From: Segatella oris
Lineage (GTDB): Bacteria; Bacteroidota; Bacteroidia; Bacteroidales; Bacteroidaceae
Length of the DNA stretch: 64,000 nucleotides
NCBI RefSeq assembly: GCF_900637655.1
Contig: NZ_LR134384.1
Span: 186,001 to 250,000 of the forward strand
Direction: 5' to 3'
Shown: positions 35,683 to 46,600 of the stretch, one piece after another
Numbering within the stretch: position 1 is the stretch's first letter
Layout: every line of letters starts with the position of its first letter
Made by a program: the position numbers and the translations under genes
The notes under the pieces: model-generated
Seen by the model: the letters and a program-made list of their open reading frames with translations, nothing else
Databases searched by the model: none
What the model was told of the DNA's origin: nothing

Positions 35683-38600
35683 ATGAAAACAGGAAAGATT
35701 TTCCCGGTAAGCGTTTTCCTATCTTGCTGCTGTTTAGAAGTTTTTGCTGGTAATCATGTTGTATCTGTTGGACACTTCAGCAGAGATTTGATTACTGTAG
35801 GCATGGATGTAACAGCAACGAATAACCTGAAAACGCAGCAGTCTAATGCCAATGTAAAAGTAACCGGCACAATTGTGGACAATACAGGTGAACCTGTTAT
35901 TGGTGCAACTGTACGTGTAAAAAACAGTAAGAGTGAATCTAATGGTGTTATCAGCGACATTGACGGTAAGTTTACTTTGACGGCTCCAAAGGGAGCAGTT
36001 CTTTTGATTAGCTATATCGGCCTGAACACACAGGAGGTTAAGGTAACAGGCAATGGCGATCTTAAGATTACATTGCTACCAGAGTCACACACAATTGACC
36101 AAGTTGTTGTAACGGCCTTGGGCATCAAACGTGCCGAAAAAGCTTTGAGTTACAATGTTCAAAAGGTGTCAGCCGACGAGCTAACACGCAACAAAGATGC
36201 CAACTTTGTAAACTCGTTAAATGGTAAAATCGCTGGTGTGAGTATCTCAAAGAGTGCTAGTGGCGTAGGCGGTGCCACACGTGTTATCATGCGTGGTGCC
36301 AAATCTATTGAAGGAGACAACAACGTTCTATATGTCATTGATGGAATTCCACTCTTCAACTTCAGTGGTGGAACCGATAGTGGTATCATGGGTGAAGGCC
36401 GTGTTAGCAGTGAAGGAATTGCCGACATCAACCCCGAAGATATCGAAAGCATCAACGTTTTGGCTGGTCCTTCGGCTGCAGCTCTCTATGGAAGTAACGC
36501 CGCTAATGGTGCAATTCTCATCACGACCAAGAAAGGTAAGGAAGGAAGAGTTGAGATTTCATTCTCAAGTTCTGCCGATTTCAGTTCACCATTGTTGATG
36601 CCAGAGTTTCAAAATAGATATGGAAATAAGCAAGGTTCTTATGAAAGTTGGGGTGAAAAGCTCTCAACCCCCAGTTCGTATGACCCCAAAAAGGACTTCT
36701 TCCGCACTGGAACGAACTTCATTAATGCTCTAACAGTGAATGCTGGTAACGAAATTAATCAGACATTTGCCTCTATAGCTACTACCAATTCACGAGGTAT
36801 TGTGCCTAATAACACATATGACCGCTATAACTTCACTGTAAGAAATACCACCAATATGTTTAATAAAAAAGTGCAACTCGATCTTGGGGCCTCTTATATT
36901 AAACAGAAAGACAACAACATGGTTTCGCAAGGAGAATACTGGAATCCTATCGTTGCAGCTTATCTTTATCCTCGTGGCGAATCATTTGAAGGTATCAAGA
37001 CTTTTGAACGGTATGATAATGTGAGAAACTTCTCCACACAATATTGGCCAATCAGTGACAGTCGTTATGCCAATCAAAATCCTTATTGGACTGCTTATCG
37101 TAACTTAGCACCTGATGACAAAGATCGTTTCATGTTTAATGCAGGACTAACCTATAATGTATGTGATTGGCTAGGCGTAGCAGGTCGTGTACGTTTGGAT
37201 CAAACATTCATGACAAGTGAACGTAAAATCTATGCATCTTCATTTGATTACTTTGCCAAGAGTAACGGTGCTTACGAATATTATAACTACAAAGACCATC
37301 AAACTTACATTGATGCTATTGCCAATATCAACAAGCGTTTTAATGATTTCAACATTGCAGCCAACGTTGGTTATAGCTATTCTGATTATGCTTCGCTCAC
37401 ACGTGGCTATGGAGGTAATTTGGTCTTAGTACCCAATAAATTCACATTACAGAATATAGATCCTGCTGACAGTAAAGTACGCGAGGCCGGAGGTGACTCA
37501 AAAGTACGCAATGTTGCAGCCTTTGCAAGTGCCGAAATAGGTTGGAAGAGCATGCTTTATCTCACTGTAACAGGAAGAAACGATTGGAATTCTCGCCTTG
37601 TCAACTCATCAGAAGAGTCTTTCTTCTATCCTTCTGTGGGTCTTTCTGGCATCATTTCTGAAATGATCAAGCTACCAACTTTCATCTCTTATTTGAAAGT
37701 TCGCGGTTCATATACCGAGGTTGGTTCGCCCGTTTCACGCTCGGGTATGACGCCAGGGACAATCACGACACCGCTTGTAGGTGGAAGTTTGAAATCAACC
37801 GACATCTATCCTTTTACCAATTACAAAGCTGAACGTACGAAATCTTATGAGGTTGGATTAACCGCTCGCTTCTGGAACAAGTTATCATTAGACCTTACCC
37901 TATACAAATCTAATACTTATAACCAAACCTTTATTGGAGAATTACCTGAGAGTTCTGGTTATAAGGCCGCATACCTTCAAGCCGGTAATGTGGAAAACCG
38001 AGGCATTGAAATGGCATTAGGCTATAATGATAACTTTGGTGGAGTACAATGGAATTCTTCGTTGGTTTACTCTAAGAATATCAATGAGATCAAGGAAATG
38101 GTCAAGGATTATCATCATCCCCTAAGCCCTAAGCCTATCAATATCCCCGAAGTATCCAAGGATAAAGGTCGCGTGTTGCTGAAAGTGGGGGGATCAATCA
38201 ACGATATTTATGCACGCAAAGTATTGGCTAAAGACAACCAAGGATACGTGAATGTAAGCCCTTCTGGTGGCATTGGCCTTGAAACAGTAGACCCAATCTA
38301 TTTGGGAAAAACGACTCCTGATTTCACAATAGGTTGGAATAACAGCTTTACTTATAAGAACTTTGGTCTTAGCTTCTTGCTCAATGCACGTGTTGGTGGC
38401 GTTGTTACATCGTCAACCCAGGCGCTATTAGATCGCTTTGGTGTATCAAAAGCTTCAGCAGATGCTCGAGATGCAGGAGGCGTTATGCTTCCTAATCAAG
38501 GATTATACGATGCCAAGAAATACTATATGCTTACAGCTACGGGCGAAAACGATCTCGCAGGCTACTATACCTACAGTGCAACAAACGTGCGTTTGCAAGA

Positions 38601-38817
38601 ACTTACATTGAGCTATAGATTTAATCCACGCTGGTTTAAGAATATTGTCAAAGATTTGACACTTTCTTTCATTGCTACAAATCCATGGATGATCTACTGT
38701 AAAGCACCGTTTGATCCAGAGCTTACATCTTCAACTGGTACTTATGGACAAGGGAATGATTACTTCATGCAACCCAGTTTGAAGAGTTATGGATTTAGTG
38801 TTAAATTCAAATTTTAA
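35683..38817 (+). CDS. SusC/RagA-family TonB-dependent glycan transporter (system 1)
   Basis: The protein is 1044 residues with a signal peptide (MKTGKIFPVSVFLSCCCLEVFA). A 30-residue linker is followed by the carboxypeptidase-D-like domain (VKVTGTIVDNTGEPVIGATV, about residues 58-140), a TonB box region (IDQVVVTALG), the plug (PLFNFSGG, IADINPEDIESINVLAGPSAAALYG) and a barrel ending in FSVKFKF. There is no STN domain, so it does not signal directly to an anti-sigma factor. With the SusD protein 6 bp downstream it would import oligosaccharides over the outer membrane, using TonB energy. The first 170 residues are nearly the same as in the SusC at 43638. Confidence 0.95.
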   Translation: MKTGKIFPVSVFLSCCCLEVFAGNHVVSVGHFSRDLITVGMDVTATNNLKTQQSNANVKVTGTIVDNTGEPVIGATVRVKNSKSESNGVISDIDGKFTLTAPKGAVLLISYIGLNTQEVKVTGNGDLKITLLPESHTIDQVVVTALGIKRAEKALSYNVQKVSADELTRNKDANFVNSLNGKIAGVSISKSASGVGGATRVIMRGAKSIEGDNNVLYVIDGIPLFNFSGGTDSGIMGEGRVSSEGIADINPEDIESINVLAGPSAAALYGSNAANGAILITTKKGKEGRVEISFSSSADFSSPLLMPEFQNRYGNKQGSYESWGEKLSTPSSYDPKKDFFRTGTNFINALTVNAGNEINQTFASIATTNSRGIVPNNTYDRYNFTVRNTTNMFNKKVQLDLGASYIKQKDNNMVSQGEYWNPIVAAYLYPRGESFEGIKTFERYDNVRNFSTQYWPISDSRYANQNPYWTAYRNLAPDDKDRFMFNAGLTYNVCDWLGVAGRVRLDQTFMTSERKIYASSFDYFAKSNGAYEYYNYKDHQTYIDAIANINKRFNDFNIAANVGYSYSDYASLTRGYGGNLVLVPNKFTLQNIDPADSKVREAGGDSKVRNVAAFASAEIGWKSMLYLTVTGRNDWNSRLVNSSEESFFYPSVGLSGIISEMIKLPTFISYLKVRGSYTEVGSPVSRSGMTPGTITTPLVGGSLKSTDIYPFTNYKAERTKSYEVGLTARFWNKLSLDLTLYKSNTYNQTFIGELPESSGYKAAYLQAGNVENRGIEMALGYNDNFGGVQWNSSLVYSKNINEIKEMVKDYHHPLSPKPINIPEVSKDKGRVLLKVGGSINDIYARKVLAKDNQGYVNVSPSGGIGLETVDPIYLGKTTPDFTIGWNNSFTYKNFGLSFLLNARVGGVVTSSTQALLDRFGVSKASADARDAGGVMLPNQGLYDAKKYYMLTATGENDLAGYYTYSATNVRLQELTLSYRFNPRWFKNIVKDLTLSFIATNPWMIYCKAPFDPELTSSTGTYGQGNDYFMQPSLKSYGFSVKFKF

Positions 38818-38823
38818 TGAGAT

Positions 38824-40449
38824 ATGAAGACAAGAACATATAAATATATCGTAGGTTTCCTTGCACTATCACTATTCACAGCTTGTGATTTTGAAAAGGT
38901 CAATACGAATCAGTTTGAGCTGCTTCCCGAAGAAGGATTGATGGATGGGATTTCCATCGGCGGTCCCATTACAGCAATGGAAAAGTGTGTATTCCCTGTA
39001 GGTACACAAGCAGATGGCACCAATGTTGTAAACAGATATCAAACAGCTTATAACCTTGCAGCTGATTGCTGGAGTGGCTATTTCGGTCAAAACAACAACT
39101 GGGGAGGGCCAAACAATCTTAACTACTTTCTTAAAGACGGCTGGGTTGCATCGTCCTATACAGAAGCTTACTCCACTATTGTACCTCTTTGGCAGGATCT
39201 CAAAGGTAAGACCGAAAAACAATTCCCTGAAGCGTTTGCCTTGGCCCAAATCTTAAAGATATCGGCATGGCATAAAGCAACCGACATGTTTGGACCTATA
39301 CCTTATAAAGAAGCAGGCAAAGGACTCATCACAGTACCTTATGACAGTCAGGAAGAAGTATATAAAGCTATGTTTGCAGAGCTTACATCAGCTATTGATG
39401 TGCTCACAAAGTATGCCAATAATGGAACTGCAACGCTCCTGCCTAAAGCTGATGCCGTTTACGGAGGTGATGTAAAGAAATGGATTATCTACGCAAACTC
39501 GTTGATGCTACGTTTAGCTATGCGCGTGTACTATGCTGATGCAACACTTTCAAAACAATATGCTATGCAAGCCATTCAGCATCCTTATGGTGTAATGAAG
39601 AACAAAGACGATGAAGCTAAGATGGAAAAGGGTGCAGGATTGGTGTTCAAGAACAACTTCGATGACCTTATAAACCAATATAATGAGTGCCGCATGGGAT
39701 CATCAATGCTGGCTTATTTGGGCGGTTATCAAGATCCTCGCTTGCCAAAATACTTCAATACAAGCAAACTCTCACAAGCTGTTACCGTCGGAACACTTGG
39801 AAAGTATATGGCCGTACCTACCGGTCACGACGTAGCTTCTAACAATACATTCAAGGAAACGTCGCGCCCTACAATTAAAAATGCAACACCTACCTATTGG
39901 ATGCGCGCCTCAGAGGTCTACTTCTTGCTAGCAGAAGCAGCACTACATGGCTTCTCCGCTGGACAAACTGCAGAAGACTTATATAAGAAAGGTATTGAAA
40001 TGTCTTTCGAAGAGCATGGTATTGCCTCTTCAGAAGTATCAAATTACATCAATTCCGGGCTTACACCATCTGCTTATAGCCTGCATGTTTACATTCCAAG
40101 TGTAAATGTTAATGCACCGGCAGTGTCAAAAGCAACTACAGAATGGACTGGGACTGACGAAGAAAAATTAGAAAAAATCATGATCCAAAAGTGGATTGCC
40201 CTCTATCCTAACGGACAAGAAGCATGGAGTGAATATAGAAGAACAGGCTATCCCAAGCTACATCATGCAGTAACTAATTACAGTAATGGTGAGGTTGACA
40301 ATGAAATTGGCATTCGTCGTATGCGCTTCCCAACCAATAAAGTAACTTCACAAGAAGAACTTACAAACTTAGAAAATGCCCGGAAGCTACTTCGTGGCGG
40401 CCAAGACAAAGCTGGAACACGCCTATGGTGGGATAATAAAAATCATTAA
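38824..40449 (+). CDS. SusD/RagB-family surface glycan-binding lipoprotein (system 1)
   Basis: The protein is 541 residues with a lipobox (SLFTAC, Cys22), so it is a lipoprotein that caps the SusC barrel. SusD-like features are the TPR helices (EAFALAQILKISAWHKATDMFGPIPYKEAGKG), WIIYANSLMLRLAMRV, ASEVYFLLAEAALHG and the C-terminal QKWIALYPNGQEAWSEYRRTGYPKL. The sequence is clearly related to the SusD at 46794 in the neighbouring system. The ATG follows the SusC stop by 6 bp. By context the ligand is an N-glycan. Confidence 0.95.
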   Translation: MKTRTYKYIVGFLALSLFTACDFEKVNTNQFELLPEEGLMDGISIGGPITAMEKCVFPVGTQADGTNVVNRYQTAYNLAADCWSGYFGQNNNWGGPNNLNYFLKDGWVASSYTEAYSTIVPLWQDLKGKTEKQFPEAFALAQILKISAWHKATDMFGPIPYKEAGKGLITVPYDSQEEVYKAMFAELTSAIDVLTKYANNGTATLLPKADAVYGGDVKKWIIYANSLMLRLAMRVYYADATLSKQYAMQAIQHPYGVMKNKDDEAKMEKGAGLVFKNNFDDLINQYNECRMGSSMLAYLGGYQDPRLPKYFNTSKLSQAVTVGTLGKYMAVPTGHDVASNNTFKETSRPTIKNATPTYWMRASEVYFLLAEAALHGFSAGQTAEDLYKKGIEMSFEEHGIASSEVSNYINSGLTPSAYSLHVYIPSVNVNAPAVSKATTEWTGTDEEKLEKIMIQKWIALYPNGQEAWSEYRRTGYPKLHHAVTNYSNGEVDNEIGIRRMRFPTNKVTSQEELTNLENARKLLRGGQDKAGTRLWWDNKNH

Positions 40450-40467
40450 TCCTTAAAAGAAAAAGAA

Positions 40468-41586
40468 ATGAAGAAATTCAAATATACAAGTCTATTGCTA
40501 TCTTTCTGTGCAGGATTTACATTCTGTGCTTGTGGCGATATGACCGAAATAGAAAACAAGCCCTATGACCATATCGGTGGGTATAATACAATGAAGAATG
40601 CAGAGAGCGAGAAATATTATGCTGATTTAAGAGCTTATAAGCAACAGGCAGTAAACTATGGTCGCCCGGTTGCTTTCGGCTGGTATTCCAACTGGTCACC
40701 TGCAGGAACCTATCGCCGTGGATATCTCACCTCTATGCCTGACAGTATGGACATTGTTTCGATGTGGAGCGGTGCCCCCAACCGTTTTACTATAACTCCA
40801 GAACAAAAGGCTGATAAGGAGTTTGTACAGAAAGTGAAAGGCACAAAGCTCTTGGAAGTGACACTGTTGTCGTATATCGGCAAGGGAAGAACGCCACAGT
40901 CTGTTTATGATGAAGTAGAGAAACAAGCCGAAAAAGAAGGTTGGGCAAACGATAAGAGCCGTGTAGAGGAAGCTAAGAAACAAGCACGCTGGAAGTTTTG
41001 GGGCTTCAATGGTGTTGTAGGTTCCGACAACCATAAAGAGGCTTTAGCACGTTTTGCCAAGGCTTTGTGCGATTCTCTCGTCGCGAATGAATGGGATGGC
41101 TATGACATTGACTGGGAAATCGGAAGCGGAGTCTTCGACATGGACGGTACATTGAGCACCAATGCGGACCTCATTTACTTGGTAAAAGAGATGAATAAAT
41201 ACATCGGGCCAAAGAGCGATCCCGAACATAAGGGGCACAGATTAATCTGCATTGACGGTCAATTCTGGTCGTTAACCGAGGCTTTAGACGGTTATGTAGA
41301 CTATTGGATTGACCAGTCATATGGCCGCTTGACACATTTTGATAATTACAATATTGACCCCAAAAGCATCATTACAACCGACAACTTTGAGTCATCATTC
41401 AAGTCGGGAGGAAAGCTGTTACGTCAAGCTGCAAGTATGCCATCCAAAGGATATAAAGGTGGTGTAGGTGCATATCGCTTTGATAACGACTATGACAACA
41501 CACCCAATTACAAATGGATGCGTCAGGCTATTCAGATTAATCAACAAGTGTTTAAAGAAAGAATGGGAAGTGCATCCCATCCTTAA
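40468..41586 (+). CDS. GH18 endo-beta-N-acetylglucosaminidase-like lipoprotein (system 1)
   Basis: The protein is 372 residues with a lipoprotein signal (CAGFTFCAC, Cys20 or Cys22). The barrel carries the GH18 signature WDGYDIDWE with catalytic Glu217 and supporting Asp213 and Asp215. VAFGWYSNW and YWIDQSYGR fit the endo-N-acetylglucosaminidase group of Bacteroidetes rather than chitinases. It should cut between the two core GlcNAc residues of N-glycans at the cell surface and leave one GlcNAc on the protein. Gene order SusC-SusD-GH18-binding protein mirrors the known Bacteroides thetaiotaomicron N-glycan loci. Which glycan class it prefers cannot be read from the sequence. Confidence 0.9.
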   Translation: MKKFKYTSLLLSFCAGFTFCACGDMTEIENKPYDHIGGYNTMKNAESEKYYADLRAYKQQAVNYGRPVAFGWYSNWSPAGTYRRGYLTSMPDSMDIVSMWSGAPNRFTITPEQKADKEFVQKVKGTKLLEVTLLSYIGKGRTPQSVYDEVEKQAEKEGWANDKSRVEEAKKQARWKFWGFNGVVGSDNHKEALARFAKALCDSLVANEWDGYDIDWEIGSGVFDMDGTLSTNADLIYLVKEMNKYIGPKSDPEHKGHRLICIDGQFWSLTEALDGYVDYWIDQSYGRLTHFDNYNIDPKSIITTDNFESSFKSGGKLLRQAASMPSKGYKGGVGAYRFDNDYDNTPNYKWMRQAIQINQQVFKERMGSASHP

Positions 41587-41625
41587 TGCATGAGGTGAAC
41601 ATATTAATAGTAAAAGAAAACAAAT

Positions 41626-42771
41626 ATGAATAAGCATATTTTAAAACATATTGTCATGGGCATCGCTGCATTCTGTGCAGTGAGTTGCCAAGACAGTGAG
41701 AGCGATTTACTAAAGCCAAAGGCTTATTTCGAAAACAATTTGCAACAGGTTACGATGCCCAACAGTGGCAACACCCTAACTGTAGACATCACAGCACGCA
41801 TCTCAAACAAGGTAAAATCGGCTGTTGCCGTGTCCTATTCTTTGGCCGACCCCTCATTGGTTGCCACTTATAATAGCAAATATGGCACCAATTATCAGAC
41901 CTTTAAAAGTGAGGATGCAGCTTTCGTTCAGGCAACTTCATCGGTAGAAACCGGAAAACTCTATGCCGAAAAGGTATCTTTAACCCTCAAAAATCTTGAT
42001 AAGTTGGAAGAAGGTAAAACTTATATGCTACCTATCCAGTTGCATTCAAGTTCTGTTCCTGTTATTGCCGGCGAGGATATCTCATATATTCTGTTGGCAA
42101 AACCTATCAAGATTACAAATGCAGCCCTGTTCTATAGCAATTATATCTCTGTGAAATTCCCCAATGGAACGCTATTCAAATCTTTCACATTCGAGGCACT
42201 AATCAATTCCATGGGATTTGGTTCAAACAATACGATCATGGGAACAGAAGGCTTAATGATACTCCGTGTAGGCGATACAGGTGGTGGAATTCCTTCTGGT
42301 ATCCTGCAAGCAGCAGGTCGTCAGCACTATGAAGCCCCTGAAAAGCTACAGCCTAACAAGTGGTATCACTTGGCATTGACCTTTGATCAGCCATCGGGCA
42401 AGACCGTGATGTATGTAAATGGCGTGAAATGGGCAGAGTCTACATGGAACATTCCAAGTCTGGATTTCAATTCAGATGTAGGCTTTAACATTGGAAAAAT
42501 CCCCGGGTTCCAATGGGGAGAGCGCCCGTTCTATGGCTACATGAGTGAAATTCGTGTGTGGAATGTTGCCCGAACAGAAAATCAGATAAAGCAGAACATG
42601 CTGGGAGTAAATCCTAAATCCGATGGTTTGGAGCTTTATTTCAAGATGAACGGCACCGAAAAAACAAGCCCGAACACCATCACCGATGCGGCAAAAGGCA
42701 TAGAATGCCGAATGAATGGTATTGAAATCAAACAACTTGATGAGCCTTTGACAATGGAAAGTATCCACTAA
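41626..42771 (+). CDS. DUF1735/LamG surface glycan-binding lipoprotein (system 1)
   Basis: The protein is 381 residues with a lipobox (AFCAVSC, Cys21). Residues 30-165 are the DUF1735 beta-sandwich (VAVSYSLADPSLVATYNSKYGTNY, KTYMLPIQL). Residues 180-365 form a LamG/ConA-like domain (LQPNKWYHLALTFDQPSGKTVMYVNGVKW, FYGYMSEIRVWNVARTENQIK). This domain pair is typical of surface glycan-binding proteins next to SusD in N-glycan loci. It has no catalytic motif. The terminator at 42802 follows, so it closes system 1. Confidence 0.9.
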   Translation: MNKHILKHIVMGIAAFCAVSCQDSESDLLKPKAYFENNLQQVTMPNSGNTLTVDITARISNKVKSAVAVSYSLADPSLVATYNSKYGTNYQTFKSEDAAFVQATSSVETGKLYAEKVSLTLKNLDKLEEGKTYMLPIQLHSSSVPVIAGEDISYILLAKPIKITNAALFYSNYISVKFPNGTLFKSFTFEALINSMGFGSNNTIMGTEGLMILRVGDTGGGIPSGILQAAGRQHYEAPEKLQPNKWYHLALTFDQPSGKTVMYVNGVKWAESTWNIPSLDFNSDVGFNIGKIPGFQWGERPFYGYMSEIRVWNVARTENQIKQNMLGVNPKSDGLELYFKMNGTEKTSPNTITDAAKGIECRMNGIEIKQLDEPLTMESIH

Positions 42772-42801
42772 CTTTTTTATTGCGAGTATTCTTTCATTCG
42801 T

Positions 42802-42838
42802 CCCTGTCAGCAAAAGATGCTGGCAGGGACTTTTATTT
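42802..42838 (+). terminator. Rho-independent terminator of system 1
   Basis: Arms 42802-42811 and 42819-42828 (CCCTGTCAGC and its complement, one G-T pair) are followed by ACTTTTATTT. It lies 30 bp after the stop at 42771. Confidence 0.85.
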
Positions 42839-43109
42839 CAGCAAATCTGAGTACTACAGACAAAATCATGGAAATATTCTGCATGGAAGATAGTTTCAAT
42901 AATCTTTCTATTTCAAAGCAAGAGAATCCTGTATCTATCAGCAACGAAACGCGTCATAATCAACATGACAAAACGCCGTCAAGAGAGATATGAGATATCC
43001 TCTCTACAGACTATATTCACAATAGCTACAAATAGAAAAAGAAACAGGAAAACAAGGAGTATGTTTCAATGGCAAAATCCTTGATTTGTAACTCCATTCA
43101 TCTTACGCC

Positions 43110-43182
43110 GTGATTTGCGTCAAATCACAGCGCAAGATGACGCAAAACACACAGTAACTTGATGCAAATTGCAACACTTGTA
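43110..43182. repeat. 22-bp palindromic tandem array E (3 clear units)
   Basis: Cores at 43117, 43139 and 43161 (GCGTCAAATC, GACGCAAAAC, GATGCAAATT) are 22 bp apart; a weaker unit may start at 43095. The rest of the 42772-43637 gap holds the system 1 terminator, about 300 bp of A/T-rich sequence with no recognised feature on either side of the array, and the system 2 promoter. Confidence 0.8.
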
Positions 43183-43489
43183 AACACAATATGCCTCATT
43201 GCTTGCTTTTGGTCTTGCAATCTTTTGATTTTCATTGAATTACAACAACCCCTATAAGTGATCGCTTAGAAAGTCCCCATGACCTACATTTTTCAATACA
43301 TGCAGGCAGGACTTCTGATTTGTTTTCGAAAAACCTATATGGGAAAGGAATATATGAAAAGATGAATTACACACTTTAAAGAATACAACCAAAGTTAACA
43401 ACTCTAAGAGATTACAGCCCACTTAATCGTAAATTTATTCTAATTATATGTACGCTTATGTTTATAGAAGTTAATTTTATGTATGGCAT

Positions 43490-43637
43490 ATAAGCCATTA
43501 CAAATGGATATCGTATATTTGCAGCGCAAATCTAAACAAGGAATTAATAACAACGAAGCATGGGTTTTGAGATATCTCTTACGATAACTCGCGAGAGGAC
43601 TCTAAATAAATTTAATGTTAACAAATACACAAATCTA
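43490..43637 (+). promoter_or_regulatory. Promoter and leader of N-glycan system 2
   Basis: CATTACAAATGGATAT at 43496 precedes TATATTTG (43514-43521) plus CA, as in system 1. The leader has a CTCT/AGAG stem (about 43573-43600) and then the ACTCTAAATAAATTTAAT-GTTAACAAA block before the ATG at 43638. About 50 bp further upstream also align (TTATAGAAGTTAAT). Confidence 0.65.
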
Positions 43638-46600
43638 ATGAAAACAGGAAAGATTTTCCCAGTAAGTGTTTTCCTATCTTGCTGCTGTTTGGAAGTTTTT
43701 GCTGGTAATCATGTTGCATCTGCTGAGAATTCCGGCAGGAGCTTGATTACTGCAAGCACAAACGTAACAGCATCGAAGATTTTGGAAACACAGCAATCTA
43801 ATGGCGATGTAAAAGTAACAGGTACGATTGTCGACAATACAGGTGAGCCTGTTATTGGTGCAACTGTACGTGTAAAAAACAGTAAGAGTGGGACTAATGG
43901 TGTAATCACGGACATCGATGGTAAGTTTACTTTGACAACAACAAAGGGAGCTGTCCTTCTGGTTAGCTATATCGGAATGAATGCGCAGGAGGTCAAAGTT
44001 ACAGGCAATGGCGAACTCAAAATCACATTGCAACCTGAGGCGCATACGATTGACCAGGTGGTTGTAACGGCCTTAGGTATTAAGCGTTCAGAGAAAGCTT
44101 TGAGCTATAATGTCCAGAAAGTAAGTAGCGATCAGCTTACCAAGGTGAAGAACGTAAACTTTGTAAACAGCTTGAACGGTGCGGTTGCCGGTGTCAACAT
44201 CAATGCTTCAACTACGGGTGTTGGTGGTCCTACGCGTGTCGTTATGCGCGGTACAAAGTCTATCACGGGTGGCAACAACGTGCTTTACGTAATTGACGGT
44301 GTGCCTATGCTCAACAAGAGCGGTGGTGACATTGGCGGTGGTAGATATTCGAGCCAGCCAAGTGGCGAAGGTATTGCCGACATCAACCCTGACGATATCG
44401 AGAGTATCAACGTCCTCACAGGCCCTTCTTCTGCTGCACTCTATGGTTCAGCGGCAGCCAACGGTGTTATCATGATCAACACGAAGCGTGGTACAGAAGG
44501 AAAGGTGAAGATTGCTGTTTCAAGCAGTATGGAATTCTCTAATCCTTTCGTCTTGCCGAAGTTCCAGAACACTTACGGTAACAAGGCCGGTTCTTTCTAT
44601 AGCTGGGGTGACCGTTTGGCAACTCCGTCTTCGTATAATCCAAAGAATTTCTTCAAAACAGGTCACAACTACATCAACTCTGTAACCTTGACAACAGGAA
44701 CGAAGACAAACCAGACTTATATTTCTGTTGCAACTACAAATGCTACCGGTATTCTGCCAAACAACAAATACAACCGCTATAACTTTACGGCACGCAATAC
44801 CAGTGATTTCCTCAATGACAAGCTGCATCTTGATGTCAGTGGAAGCTACATCATCCAGAATACACAGAATATGTATCGTCCGGGAGAATACTATAACCCA
44901 CTGACTTCGGTTTATCTCTTCCCCCGTGGTGAGGACTGGTCGGCAGTTGAATTATACAAGCGTTATGATCCTTCACGCAAGTTGGCCACCCAATATTGGC
45001 CTTATGGCGACCAGGGTATGCAGCTGCAGAACCCTTATTTCATTACCAATGACATGATGACGCCGACCAAGCGTAAGCGTTATATGTTTATGGGTAGCTT
45101 AAAATATGATATCCTTTCATGGTTGAATGTTACGGGCCGAGTTCGTGTAGACAACACCAGCACCGAGTCAGAGAACCGCTTCCATGCGAGCGGACAGGGC
45201 ATCTTGTATGCCGGCACACATGGTAATGGTATCTATGGACATTCACAGGGTACCGACCAACAGACCTATTTGGATGTGATGTTCAATCTTGACAAGAGCT
45301 TTGGTAAAGACTATCGCTTGACAGCCAACTTGGGTGCAAGCCTTGAGGACTATCGTTCAAGTAGCGTAGGTTTTGGTGGTCCTATTCTGAAAGTGCCAAA
45401 CCTGTTCTCTTCTTCAGCACTCGACCCTATCAACGCACGCCCAAGCGACTCTGAATTCCGTAAGCGTAATACAGCGATCTTCGCCAGTGCAGAACTTTCT
45501 TGGAAAGACATGTTGTTCCTCTCAATGACTGGCCGTAACGACTGGAGCTCATTGCTGGTAAATGCCAAAGAGCCTTCTTTCTTCTATCCTTCTATAGGTT
45601 TGTCAGCCATTGTTACTAAGATGGCAAAACTTCCGGAGTTCATTTCTTTCATGAAAGTGAGAGGATCTTACACAGAAGTTGGTTCTCCAATTCCAGACCG
45701 ATACCGTGGTGTGACACGTGGTACCACTACCTATCCTATTGAAAATGGTATTCCTTCTACACGTACTATTCTTCCATTCTATGACTTTAAAGCTGAACGG
45801 ACAAAATCATATGAATTGGGATTGGACTTGAGAATGTTTGAAAATAAACTGAATTTCGACTTCACTTGGTATCACTCTAATACTTACAACCAGACTTTCT
45901 TGGCTGAACTCTCAGCAACATCACCTTACACAGGTATGTATATTCAAGCTGGTGACATTGCCAACTCTGGTGTTGAAATGTCTTTAGCTTACAATGACAA
46001 CATTGGTGGAGTAGACATTGAATCGCGCCTCATCTATAGCCGTAACGTCAACAAGGTAAGAAAGTTGGTTCACAACTATAACACCGGTATCGACGGTAAG
46101 ATTATCAACTTCACAGAGACTTCTGCCGGTGGCGGTTACATTCGCGAGGGTGACAGCATGGGTGATGTTTATGTTACCAAGGTGCTGAAACGTGATGCTA
46201 CAGGTAAGATTGCTGTTGGTGAAGATGGCAGTTTGTCTTCAATGGATCTTCCTAACGGTCAGCGTCTCAAAATCGGAAATACCAACCCTGACTTCAATAT
46301 GGGATGGAGAAACAGTATTTCATGGAAAGGTTTGAACCTTTCATTCCTCATCAATGGTCGCTTTGGCGGTATCGTAACCTCGCCTACACAGGCCGTTCTC
46401 GATCAGTTCGGCGTTTCAAAGGCTACTGCTGATGCCCGCGATCGTGGTTATGTTGAACTTCCTGATGGTCAGCGCGTCAATCCTCAGAAGTATTATGAGG
46501 TGGTTGCCAACCAGCAATTAATGGGCTATTACTATTACAGTGCAACCAATGTACGCCTGCAGAATATCAGTCTCAGCTACACATTACCAAGGACATTGCT

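Noticed and set aside
43560..43637. Upstream start for the system 2 SusC
   Set aside because: It adds 26 residues before a complete signal peptide and lies in the leader conserved with system 1.
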